Under the pieces are notes generated by a model. That model had not been told where the DNA came from. It searched no databases and worked only from the letters and a program-made list of their open reading frames with translations. Positions 25,466-33,208 of a stretch of DNA of 64,000 bases are shown piece by piece (the stretch's first letter is position 1; the number at the start of each line of letters is the position of its first letter). The stretch is from a bacterium UBP2_UBA5202 (GTDB lineage: Bacteria > Edwardsbacteria > AC1 > EtOH8), in the NCBI GenBank assembly GCA_002412795.1, contig DHVS01000035.1, positions 57,605 to 121,604 of the forward strand. Direction: 5' to 3'. The translations under genes were made by a program, and so were the position numbers.

Positions 25466-26719
25466 CTACCGCACAGGGATATTGAAATAATCGATCCTGG
25501 TCTTGGGCAACTCTCGTTTAAACAAAGCAAGAAGCGCCGAGATCCCGATGCTGTGCCCTTTGGGCCTTGGCACGGTGCGGATGTACCACCAGGGATCGAT
25601 GGACAGGTTTCTCATCTGCACCATGTCCACCTTGTGTTTGCGGAAAAGTTTAACCAGCCCCTCCGCCTCCCGCTCCCGGTCGGTGTAGCCGGGAAACACC
25701 AGCAGGTTGATGCTCACATACAGTCCGTTCTGCTTGGCCGTGGCGATGCTTTTCAGCACGTCTGCATACTTGTAGTTGACCGGCCGGTAGTAGGCGTCAT
25801 AGCTCTTTTTGAGCGATGAGTTCAAACTGATCCGCACCGAGTTCAGGCCGGCCCGGGCCAGGCGCCTGATCTTCTCCGGGGAATAGCCGTTGGTGTTCAG
25901 ATTGATAGTTCCCCGGTCCGTCTGTGTTCTTATCAATTTGATCGAAGCTTCCAGGGTCTTGTCCTGCAGCAGTGGCTCCCCCTCGCAGCCCTGGCCAAAG
26001 CTGGCGATGGCCGACTCCGCTTTTTGCAGATGGGGCACGGCCAGCTCCGCTATCTCCTTGGGAGTGGGGACAAAGGTTATCCGCTCCTGGCTGGCGCAGC
26101 ACTCCCCCGGCTGCAGCGACAGGCAGCCCAGGCATCTTGCATTGCACACGGGTGAAGTTGGCAGGGGCAGTTCCCACCTTTTGTAAAAAGTATTCTTTCC
26201 GGCAAAGCAGTGATACTCCAGGGCACAACGGGCCAGTTGACGCAGCAAACGGTTTTCGGGTTCCTGTTTCAGGCGCTGTTGGACCAATTTGACCAGACGC
26301 ACATCCTGCTTGGGGCTGTGCAGTTCGGGATCGGCCTTGGGATTTTTGGCCACCAGGCGGGCCGCTCCGCAGATCCTTCCCTTGTGCCAGGCTAAAGCGG
26401 TGTAAGACCATAGTGGAAGAAAGGGTTTTTCGGTCTTCTCGACATAGCCCGGAAGCAAGGTCCTGGTGAACCCGGCCGGCATGAAAGCGGCCACCGGAAA
26501 GATTTTCTTGCCCCGCAGTTTTTCCAGGTATACCGTGGCCCCATTTTGCGAAGCCACCACGATCCCCTTCTTTATCACGAAGATCTCACTGCCCAATGGC
26601 AGGGGCACCAGCTCGTTTTCCGGGATGGGCACAAAGTCCCCGCCGGAAAGGCCCAGGGGTTGGTATTCAGGGGTATCGTAGATCCGGCCGGAAGTGTCGG
26701 AGTATAATAAATTTAACAT
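25466..26719 (-). CDS. Radical SAM protein
   Basis: A protein of about 417 residues. The cluster-binding motif C-N-A-R-C-L-G-C (C-x3-C-x2-C) follows P-T-S-P-V near residue 195, then G-E-P-L-L typical of the SAM-binding 'GGE'-like region, N-L-N-T-N-G and R-I-S-L-N-S. The first half, about 170 residues, has no recognised domain. It resembles uncharacterised radical SAM proteins with tungsten-cofactor/MoaA-like cores; the substrate is unknown. The start M-L-N-L-L-Y (26719) is preferred over an upstream alternative because a full promoter ends 9 nt before it. Confidence 0.85.
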   Translation of the reverse strand: MLNLLYSDTSGRIYDTPEYQPLGLSGGDFVPIPENELVPLPLGSEIFVIKKGIVVASQNGATVYLEKLRGKKIFPVAAFMPAGFTRTLLPGYVEKTEKPFLPLWSYTALAWHKGRICGAARLVAKNPKADPELHSPKQDVRLVKLVQQRLKQEPENRLLRQLARCALEYHCFAGKNTFYKRWELPLPTSPVCNARCLGCLSLQPGECCASQERITFVPTPKEIAELAVPHLQKAESAIASFGQGCEGEPLLQDKTLEASIKLIRTQTDRGTINLNTNGYSPEKIRRLARAGLNSVRISLNSSLKKSYDAYYRPVNYKYADVLKSIATAKQNGLYVSINLLVFPGYTDREREAEGLVKLFRKHKVDMVQMRNLSIDPWWYIRTVPRPKGHSIGISALLALFKRELPKTRIDYFNIPVR

Positions 26720-26728
26720 AGTATGGGA

Positions 26729-26757
26729 ATTATACTTTATGCCCGAGCGTTTGTCAA
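26729..26757 (-). promoter_or_regulatory. Perfect-consensus leaderless-type promoter of the radical SAM gene
   Basis: On the minus strand TTGACA (26757-26752), 17 bp, TATAAT (26734-26729). The ATG at 26719 is 9 nt beyond the -10 box and has no Shine-Dalgarno sequence, so a leaderless or near-leaderless mRNA is expected. Confidence 0.8.
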
Positions 26758-26775
26758 AATAAATACAAATATTTC

Positions 26776-26804
26776 TTGACAACAGCCCCCGGAAGTATTA
26801 CAGT
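26776..26804 (+). promoter_or_regulatory. Divergent promoter of the 26850 secreted-protein gene
   Basis: TTGACA (26776-26781), 17 bp, TACAGT (26799-26804). The leader is about 40 nt with GGAAAGGA before the ATG at 26850. The two -35 boxes of the divergent pair lie 18 bp apart. Confidence 0.6.
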
Positions 26805-26849
26805 TATGTGAAATGGGGCGTTTCCAACAATACAGGGAAAGGACCGGCC

Positions 26850-29786
26850 ATGAACAAGAAAAATGTAATATCTGTCTTGCTGGCGCTGTTGATTCTACCA
26901 TCCCTGGCGCTGGCGATTTATGACTGGCAATTTTTAACAACCAACTATTTAGCTAGCAGCGCAACCAACCACGGGCCGCTTGGTCAGGTAAAGGGCGGAG
27001 GCGGTGCCGGTACTTTTTGGCCCTGTGCCCCATGGGATGGAGACGAGATTCCCATATCCTATTATACCCAAAATTACGTTTTCGGCTGGGGTCTCTGGGT
27101 TGGCGCGCGGGTAAAAACAATACGGAGCCTAGATAGTATTTCATTGGACACGCTGGTTACCATAGGTTATAACCCAAACAACGGTTCTTATGAATTTGCA
27201 CCCGGCGCAGTCGTGGGCGGTGTGGCCCAGGATCCGGCAGACCCCAGCGCACGGGTTTATATTTCTACCGAAGCGGGCTGGCCGCTAAAGAAGACCGACG
27301 GGCAGGACAGCATAATATCCATGTGTGACACCTATTGCAAATATAATGATTACCTTACAACTGCTCACGCCTTCGGCGGCAGGCCAATGCAAATTGAAGT
27401 AACCCAAACAACGTATCAGTGGAATGTCCCGATGCTTCAGGACATCATATATTTTCTGTTTGAAGCTAAAAACACCGGGACCGACAGCCTGTTTGATGTT
27501 TACCTGGCCCCCACCGCCGACTGTGACATCGGACAAGAATCCGGCACCTCGGCGAATGATGTCTGTTTTTACGACACCACCACCAATATGGCCTACCAGT
27601 ATCAAGTTGATTCTACAGAAGATGGCTGGAGCCGGGCACCGGGTTGTGTGGGTATTAGTTTTTTACGAGGGCCTATTGCCACTAAAAATTACATCTATCC
27701 AGATGCAAGACAGATATATGCCGGGGATACTTTGGGGTTAACACATTTTAAAAATCTCAATATTACTGTAGATCCGTTAACAAATATCGACCAATACAAG
27801 GAATTGGCTGGCTATAATTATACGACCGGAGACTATGTGCCGTATGACCCCAAACCCTCGCCCGGAGACTGCCGTTTCATTGAATCAACAGGCCCCATAG
27901 ACATTGCGCCGGGACAGACCGCCAAAGTGATAGTATGCATGATCTGCGCCAATTTTGATTATGCCTACCTAAACATCAACGACACCCTGGCCATTAGGGA
28001 ACTGAGGGAAAAGGCCCGGACGGCAAAAATAGTTTTTGAAAACAGCATTGAACAAAACCTAACCCAAATTGCTTTGACCGCCCCGGCCGGCGGAGCAGTC
28101 CTTTCCGGAACCCAGACCATAAACTGGACCTACGGCGGCAACGCCCTGGCCACCGATTCGGTGGACCTGTATTACAGCACCAACGGCTATATCTGGGACA
28201 CCCTGGCAATCAACCGGCCCAATACCGGCAGCTACAGCTGGAACACCGCCAACGGGCCGGATGGTATAAGGTATAAAATTGCAGCGGTACTACATGGTCC
28301 GCAAAAACTGGCTTCCTCGGTCAGTGATTCGTTCCTGGTGGTAAACAACGCGGGCAATGCCGCGCCGGAACTGCTGATGGCGGTGCCCGACACAGTTATT
28401 AACGGTGACTACGCCTGGAAATGGATGGCCGGGGACGCCGACCAGGATGAAATATACGCCAGCCATTATGTAATGCGGGAAGGCACCGGCGCCTGGCAAG
28501 AAGTGGCCGAGACGCTTTCATCCACCCCCAACAACACTCAGATGTGGCTGGAATACAACTATACCTGGAATACAGACACCATGCTTAACGCCAACTATAA
28601 GTTAAAGACCGTATGTTATGACGGCCAGGCAACCACCACGGACAGTTCCATAAACTATTACCAGTTATTTAATCAAAGAGTGCAATACCCCGGCTCGGTG
28701 ACCGGCTTCAGCACCATGCCGGTTACCTGGTACACCTACAACCCACCTTTGATCAACGGCCACAGCTACGAAGCCCGGTTTAAAGGAATTGTCCGGGGGG
28801 CATATAACAGCACTTACGGCAAATACGCCGCCAGTTACAAATATGATCTTTGGGACGTAACCGGTTCTTCTATATGCTCGGCCGACTGGATCATACCGGA
28901 GACCTATTCCAGTTTATTTTACTATAAAGACGGTCCGGGCCAGCCCTGGTCCGGCTTTGCCGTACTTTGCGGAGACACGACCTTTAAACCAAGTCTTGGC
29001 GCGTTTGATTCGGTGGTTCGACCCGCTACAGACCCCTCTACCGATACTTTGTGGTGGTCATCCATAACTTCACCCGATCTGGGGTGGGCCAAGCTGAACA
29101 GTGATTATGAGATACGGTGGCACGTAACAGGAACCTATCCCAGCGATACCTTGTGGCCGGAGGTGTGGGATGTGACCTATAATACTCAGGTGCCGTATGA
29201 CTCTACTGGATTAAATAATGTTACCGCCCCCAGCTGGAATCTGGGCGGAACTGGCGCCGGATTAGGGCGAAGGTATATAGTAAATGTTTCTAATCTCTAC
29301 CGTAAATTCATGAATATATGCGGAATGCGGTTTTTCTTTAAAAATCCGGCACATACCACAGTTGGTCAGGACATGACCTGGGCCACCCACCCCCAGGAAG
29401 GCGATGTTTGGAGCATTTATTCCTCCGGCCCCATTCCTCCGCGTCAGGGCGACGCTTACAGTTTTACACCCACCGGCGTAGAAGGAACCCCAAGCGAGAC
29501 TGCCGCCACCTCCCTATTGTTGCACCAAAACGCCCCCAACCCGTTCAAACAACTGACCACGATCAATTATCAACTAGCGAAGCCGGGACCGGTGAACCTA
29601 AAAGTTTACAACATCGCCGGACAGCTGGTGAAGACCCTGGCCAGCGGGCAGACTTCCGCCGGGCCGCATACCATCAAATGGGACGGCCGGGACAACAGCG
29701 GGAACAAAGTGTCATCTGGTATATATATCTATCGTCTACAGACCGAAAACAAAGACGTGACGAAGAAACTGGTGATTCTCAGATAG
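26850..29786 (+). CDS. Large secreted protein with FlgD-like C-terminal sorting module
   Basis: A 978-residue protein with a signal peptide (K-K-N-V-I-S-V-L-L-A-L-L, cleavage after A-L-A). The body is rich in Thr, Tyr, Asn and Gly and contains at least one Ig/FN3-like domain (I-A-L-T-A-P-A-G-G-A-V-L-S-G around residue 405). The last roughly 90 residues read N-A-P-N-P-F, then I-N-Y-Q-L, then W-D-G-R-D-N-S-G, then S-S-G-I-Y-I-Y-R-L and K-K-L-V-I-L-R: the FlgD_ig/type-IX-like C-terminal domain that targets cargo to the surface in FCB-group relatives. Start chosen by GGAAAGGA 6 nt upstream. Surface role unknown; no secretion-system genes are in the window. Confidence 0.85.
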   Translation: MNKKNVISVLLALLILPSLALAIYDWQFLTTNYLASSATNHGPLGQVKGGGGAGTFWPCAPWDGDEIPISYYTQNYVFGWGLWVGARVKTIRSLDSISLDTLVTIGYNPNNGSYEFAPGAVVGGVAQDPADPSARVYISTEAGWPLKKTDGQDSIISMCDTYCKYNDYLTTAHAFGGRPMQIEVTQTTYQWNVPMLQDIIYFLFEAKNTGTDSLFDVYLAPTADCDIGQESGTSANDVCFYDTTTNMAYQYQVDSTEDGWSRAPGCVGISFLRGPIATKNYIYPDARQIYAGDTLGLTHFKNLNITVDPLTNIDQYKELAGYNYTTGDYVPYDPKPSPGDCRFIESTGPIDIAPGQTAKVIVCMICANFDYAYLNINDTLAIRELREKARTAKIVFENSIEQNLTQIALTAPAGGAVLSGTQTINWTYGGNALATDSVDLYYSTNGYIWDTLAINRPNTGSYSWNTANGPDGIRYKIAAVLHGPQKLASSVSDSFLVVNNAGNAAPELLMAVPDTVINGDYAWKWMAGDADQDEIYASHYVMREGTGAWQEVAETLSSTPNNTQMWLEYNYTWNTDTMLNANYKLKTVCYDGQATTTDSSINYYQLFNQRVQYPGSVTGFSTMPVTWYTYNPPLINGHSYEARFKGIVRGAYNSTYGKYAASYKYDLWDVTGSSICSADWIIPETYSSLFYYKDGPGQPWSGFAVLCGDTTFKPSLGAFDSVVRPATDPSTDTLWWSSITSPDLGWAKLNSDYEIRWHVTGTYPSDTLWPEVWDVTYNTQVPYDSTGLNNVTAPSWNLGGTGAGLGRRYIVNVSNLYRKFMNICGMRFFFKNPAHTTVGQDMTWATHPQEGDVWSIYSSGPIPPRQGDAYSFTPTGVEGTPSETAATSLLLHQNAPNPFKQLTTINYQLAKPGPVNLKVYNIAGQLVKTLASGQTSAGPHTIKWDGRDNSGNKVSSGIYIYRLQTENKDVTKKLVILR

Positions 29787-29813
29787 TCGGGCAGAACATT
29801 CTTCGCAGCAAAG

Positions 29814-29844
29814 GCGAGGGAGCACATTGTGCTCCCTCGCTCTT
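29814..29844 (+). terminator. Intrinsic terminator after the secreted-protein gene
   Basis: A 12-bp perfect stem (GCGAGGGAGCAC / GTGCTCCCTCGC) with an ATT loop followed by TCTTTT. Confidence 0.9.
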
Positions 29845-29849
29845 TTATG

Positions 29850-29878
29850 TTGCAAAACCCCACTAAAAATGCTATCCT
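29850..29878 (+). promoter_or_regulatory. Leaderless-type promoter of the rluB-like gene
   Basis: TTGCAA (29850-29855), 17 bp, TATCCT (29873-29878). This places the transcription start near 29885, the A of the second in-frame ATG; the ATG at 29879 would abut the -10 box and lie upstream of the transcript. Confidence 0.65.
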
Positions 29879-29884
29879 ATGACC

Positions 29885-30619
29885 ATGGAACAAAAAATAA
29901 GGCTCAATAAATTCCTGGCCCAGTGCGGGGTGGCCTCGCGCCGTCAGGCCGATGAGATGATCGCGGCCGGACAGATCACGGTCAACGGGAAAAAAGTGAC
30001 CGAGCTGGGCACGGTGATACTTCCCTCCCGCAGCACCGTCAAGGTGGGCGGCAGGCACATCAATCCGCCCAAGGTCCACCAATACTGGGTCTTTAACAAG
30101 CCCAAGGGCTATCTCTGCAGCCGGGGCGACCCCTACGGCCGGCCCACCATCTACGACGTGGTGCCCTTCTACCTTAAAAACATGAAATACGCCGGGCGGC
30201 TGGACCTGGACAGCGAAGGGCTGCTGATCATGACCGACGACGGCGAACTGATAGAACAGATCACCCACCCCTCCAACCAGATCAAGCGGACCTATGTGGT
30301 CTGGGTGCGGGGCCTGGTGCAGAAGGCCGAGCTGGACCGGCTGAAGCAGGGGGTGGAATACGAGGGCGAGCAGTACGCCCCGGCCCCGGCCAAGGTGCTG
30401 CGTTACGACCCCCGGGAACAGAATTCTTTTATAGAGATAACCATCCGGGAGGGAAAGAAGCGCGAGGTCAAGATGATGTTCCGGGCGGTGGGCCGCCAGG
30501 TGCTGGAACTGAAGAGGATCTCCTTCGGCCCGGTCAAGCTGGGCTACCTGGAGACGGGCCAGGCCCGGAAGATCACGGACGAAGAACTGGCCCAAATGAA
30601 AAGAGGGCGGAAGAAATGA
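29885..30619 (+). CDS. rluB: rRNA pseudouridine synthase, RluB/RsuA family
   Basis: A 244-residue enzyme. An N-terminal S4 RNA-binding domain (I-R-L-N-K-F-L-A-Q-C-G-V-A-S-R-R-Q-A-D) is followed by the synthase core with catalytic Asp in G-R-L-D-L-D-S-E-G-L-L and the later E-G-K-K-R-E-V-K-M-M motif. It should isomerise a uridine of large or small rRNA; RluB is the best guess. Its last codons form the 5' arm of the terminator at 30601. A second family member without S4 domain is at 44166. Confidence 0.9.
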   Translation: MEQKIRLNKFLAQCGVASRRQADEMIAAGQITVNGKKVTELGTVILPSRSTVKVGGRHINPPKVHQYWVFNKPKGYLCSRGDPYGRPTIYDVVPFYLKNMKYAGRLDLDSEGLLIMTDDGELIEQITHPSNQIKRTYVVWVRGLVQKAELDRLKQGVEYEGEQYAPAPAKVLRYDPREQNSFIEITIREGKKREVKMMFRAVGRQVLELKRISFGPVKLGYLETGQARKITDEELAQMKRGRKK

Positions 30620-30637
30620 CTTCCGCCCTCTTTTTGT
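30601..30637 (+). terminator. Intrinsic terminator embedded in the rluB stop region
   Basis: A perfect 13-bp stem (AAGAGGGCGGAAG / CTTCCGCCCTCTT) followed by TTT. The six-base loop contains the TGA stop codon, so terminating ribosomes would cover the hairpin. Confidence 0.9.
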
Positions 30638-30658
30638 GTCCCCGGGACCATTAATTTA

Positions 30659-30729
30659 CCACAGAAAGCACATAAATCACAAAAGCGTAAGTTAACGGTT
30701 TGGTTTTGTGTCCTCTGTGCTTTTTGTGG
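30659..30729. repeat. Imperfect inverted repeat, 26-bp arms
   Basis: The arm at 30659-30684 (starting CCACAGAAAGCACA) matches the reverse complement of 30704-30729 at about 20 of 26 positions; the 19-bp loop holds AAGTTAACGG. This is typical of decayed intergenic palindromic elements of the 'CCACAGA...CACA' kind. Between the rluB and ilvE genes. Confidence 0.6.
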
Positions 30730-30757
30730 CCAAGTGACAAATAGGACCAAAATGGTC

Positions 30758-31828
30758 TTATTTAACCTGGTGCACCCAGCCGTGCTTGTCCGGCAGTTTT
30801 CCGGTCTGGATGCCGGTCAGGGTGTCGAAGAATTTTTTGGACCAGGGGCCGGCCTTCTTGCCCACCACATATTCCTGGCCCTTGTAACTGAGCTTGCCCA
30901 CCGGGCTGACCACGGCCGCCGTCCCGGCCCCGAAGATCTCGGTCACCTTCTGGAACTTGATGCCGTCCACCAGCTCGTCGATCGTCAGCTGCCGCTGCTC
31001 GGCCCGGATGCCGATGTCCTCGGCCAGCTTCAGCACCGACTTGCGGGTGATGCCGCTTAAAATGCTGCCGGAAAGGGGAGGGGTGACCAGCACATTCTCG
31101 ATCACAAAGAAGATGTTCATGGCCCCCACTTCCTCAATATAACGGTGGTCCTTGGCATCCAGCCATAAGACCTGGCTGTATCCCCGGTCCTTGGCCTGTT
31201 GGGAGGCCAGCATGCTGGCCGCGTAGTTGCCGCCGGTCTTGGCCTCGCCGGTGCCGCCCAGGGCCGCCCGGGTAAAGCTGTCCGAGACCCACAGTCCCAC
31301 CGGGTTGAATCCCTCGGGGAAATAGGGACCGACCGGCGAGAGGATAACGTAGAAGAGATATTCATCGGAGGCCTTGACCCCCAGCGCCGCTTCGGTCCCG
31401 ATCACAGTAGGCCGGACGTAGAGGGAGCAGCCTTCGGCGGTGGGGATCCAGCGCTCCTCCAGCTTTACCAGCTCGCTGACGGCCTGGATGACATCCTCCA
31501 CCGGGATCTCCGGCATGCAGATCCGGCGCATGGAGTTGTTCAGCCGTTTGGCGTTTTCCTCCGGCCGGAAGAGCAGGATCCTGCCGTCCGGCGACTTATA
31601 GGCCTTCTGTCCCTCGAACACCTCCTGGCTGTAGTGCAGGACATTGGCCGCCGGGTCTAGGGCCAGCGCTTGGTAGGGCTTGATCTCGGGATTGTGCCAG
31701 CCCAGCTTTCGGTTGAAGGGCATGGTGAACATATAGTCGGTAAAGGTCCGCCCGAAGGCGAGCTTTAATGGGTCGGAATAGAGAGCCTTCAGTTTTTCTT
31801 TTGGCAGCAGGGTGGTTTGAATGTTCAT
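30758..31828 (-). CDS. ilvE: Branched-chain amino acid aminotransferase
   Basis: A 356-residue PLP enzyme (class IV fold) of the long, eukaryote-like BCAT type. The Schiff-base lysine is K197 in G-E-A-K-T-G-G-N-Y; S-Q-V-L-W-L-D-A and E-E-V-G-A-M-N-I-F-F follow as in this subgroup. It interconverts leucine, isoleucine and valine with their keto acids. The ATG has GAGGCG upstream, and a perfect-consensus promoter lies at 31866-31894, immediately downstream of a parS site. Confidence 0.95.
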   Translation of the reverse strand: MNIQTTLLPKEKLKALYSDPLKLAFGRTFTDYMFTMPFNRKLGWHNPEIKPYQALALDPAANVLHYSQEVFEGQKAYKSPDGRILLFRPEENAKRLNNSMRRICMPEIPVEDVIQAVSELVKLEERWIPTAEGCSLYVRPTVIGTEAALGVKASDEYLFYVILSPVGPYFPEGFNPVGLWVSDSFTRAALGGTGEAKTGGNYAASMLASQQAKDRGYSQVLWLDAKDHRYIEEVGAMNIFFVIENVLVTPPLSGSILSGITRKSVLKLAEDIGIRAEQRQLTIDELVDGIKFQKVTEIFGAGTAAVVSPVGKLSYKGQEYVVGKKAGPWSKKFFDTLTGIQTGKLPDKHGWVHQVK

Positions 31829-31865
31829 TTTAGCGCCTCAAAGATTAAAGGTGACGGGATAATTA

Positions 31866-31894
31866 ATTATAAAACTTAATCCATTAAATGTCAA
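31866..31894 (-). promoter_or_regulatory. Perfect-consensus promoter of ilvE
   Basis: On the minus strand TTGACA (31894-31889), a 17-bp spacer and TATAAT (31871-31866). The upstream edge is 10 bp from the parS palindrome at 31905. Confidence 0.85.
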
Positions 31895-31904
31895 ACAAAA
31901 ACCA

Positions 31905-31930
31905 CCGATTGTTTCACGTGAAACAATCGG
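31905..31930. promoter_or_regulatory. parS site 1 (ParB-binding palindrome)
   Basis: The 16-bp parS consensus TGTTTCACGTGAAACA is present exactly at 31910-31925 and extends to a perfect 26-bp palindrome (CCGAT...ATCGG). It is expected to be bound by the ParB at 8575. Confidence 0.95.
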
Positions 31931-31948
31931 CCAAGGGGAAACAAAAAG

Positions 31949-31971
31949 GGCATCCCAATTTTTGGGATGCC
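31949..31971. terminator. Hairpin between the two parS sites
   Basis: A perfect 10-bp stem (GGCATCCCAA / TTGGGATGCC) with a TTT loop. On the minus strand it lies downstream of the barrel gene ending at 31994; the following run reads CCCTTTTTGTTTCCCC, so it is likely that gene's terminator. Confidence 0.8.
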
Positions 31972-31977
31972 TGAAAT

Positions 31978-31993
31978 TGTTTCACGTGAAACA
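31978..31993. promoter_or_regulatory. parS site 2 (ParB-binding palindrome)
   Basis: An exact copy of TGTTTCACGTGAAACA. It directly abuts the TAA stop codon of the minus-strand gene at 31994. Confidence 0.95.
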
Positions 31994-33100
31994 TTAGAAA
32001 TTATATTCAAGGGTGGCCGAGAGAAGCAGCCGGGAAAAATCATAATAGGGGTCATTGGAGGAATTGATCAGATAATTGCCCCCCAGCACCAGACGGGAGT
32101 TCTTGTCCCCCGACCCGTCCAGGCCCAGGGTCAGCTCCGCCCCAATCTCGGTAGTGGCGTCTTTTCTTAAGTTTTCGCTTTTTGTCCGGGTAAAGGGGCT
32201 GGAAGTGTCGCGAGAAGCCTTTTCATAGGCGTACAGCGTTGAAAAGTCCTTATTATTATAACTTCCGCGGGCCACCAACTTGTTTCCCCCGTTGATTAAA
32301 ACTGTCAGCTGGGCCTCGGCCCTGACCCCCCGGTAGTCAAAATACTCGGCCACTTCGCGTAAAAGGGTGTCGGGCAGGTAAAAGCTGGCGGCATTGACAT
32401 TATTTTGCTGGGAGCCAAAAGACAGAGCCAGCCCGGCATTTTCCCCTAAAGCCTGGGTCAGTTTAAACCGGGGGCTGAAAAAAACTATGTCCCGGGGGGC
32501 CAGGGTGTCGTTGCCCGAAGAATAATCCTTCCGGCTGTAGTCGGCCAGGCCGATCAGGGCCGTTTGGGAGGGCATAAAGAGGCTCAGCGATCCGGCAACT
32601 CCGCTATTGCTGAAATCGTAATCCGTAAAGTAGCTGAAAGAAGTTTTTCCAAGAGACCCATCAACCGTTAACAGCAGGGGGGCGGCCAGGTATATTTTGG
32701 ACTCCAGTACCGCCGCCGCCGAAGCATTGTCATAATATTTGCGGTCGGCCGAATTCAACTGGGCCCCAAATGACCCGCCCAGCCCGGCGTAGCCGTCTTC
32801 TCCTATCTCCAGCACCAGCAAAGCATCGGCCCAGTGGTCGTTATGGCTTCTCCCCAGATAACTTAAATAGGCGCTGTAGCTTCCCGAATAGTCGGCGCTG
32901 ACCGAAAAGGGGGAGTTTCCGAAAGGCCGGTCGGCCCCCATATCTAAAAAGGCCCCCAGGGTCAGGGTGCCCCCGCCGGAGGCATCGGAAAAGGCGTTGC
33001 TGTTGTAGTCGGTCCAGGCCCCGGCCGTGCCGGAGAACTGGGCAGAAGCACCGGCAGCCAACAGAGCCAACAGAAGCGTTACCAGCACAATGTTTTTCAT
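31994..33100 (-). CDS. Outer-membrane beta-barrel protein
   Basis: A 368-residue protein with a signal peptide (M-K-N-I-V-L-V-T-L-L-L-A-L-L-A-A-G-A-S-A, then Q-F). The mature part has many amphipathic strands (for example R-G-V-R-A-E-A-Q-L-T-V-L-I-N-G) and ends L-S-A-T-L-E-Y-N-F, the aromatic C-terminus of outer-membrane barrels. Predicted outer membrane; no family is recognised and the function is unknown. GGAGA precedes the ATG. Confidence 0.8.
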   Translation of the reverse strand: MKNIVLVTLLLALLAAGASAQFSGTAGAWTDYNSNAFSDASGGGTLTLGAFLDMGADRPFGNSPFSVSADYSGSYSAYLSYLGRSHNDHWADALLVLEIGEDGYAGLGGSFGAQLNSADRKYYDNASAAAVLESKIYLAAPLLLTVDGSLGKTSFSYFTDYDFSNSGVAGSLSLFMPSQTALIGLADYSRKDYSSGNDTLAPRDIVFFSPRFKLTQALGENAGLALSFGSQQNNVNAASFYLPDTLLREVAEYFDYRGVRAEAQLTVLINGGNKLVARGSYNNKDFSTLYAYEKASRDTSSPFTRTKSENLRKDATTEIGAELTLGLDGSGDKNSRLVLGGNYLINSSNDPYYDFSRLLLSATLEYNF

Positions 33101-33148
33101 ATCGTCTCCGCGGTTAAGCCTGTTTTTGGTTTGGCCTTTAGACTGTAA

Positions 33149-33184
33149 AAACCGCAGGTTTAAGTATAATTAAACCTGCGGTTT
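33149..33184 (-). terminator. Strong intrinsic terminator
   Basis: A perfect 15-bp stem (AAACCGCAGGTTTAA / TTAAACCTGCGGTTT) with a 6-nt loop and a trailing T-run on the minus strand, placed downstream of the gene at 33209. Confidence 0.92.
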
Positions 33185-33208
33185 GCCAAAAATCTTCAGG
33201 CGGTAAAA

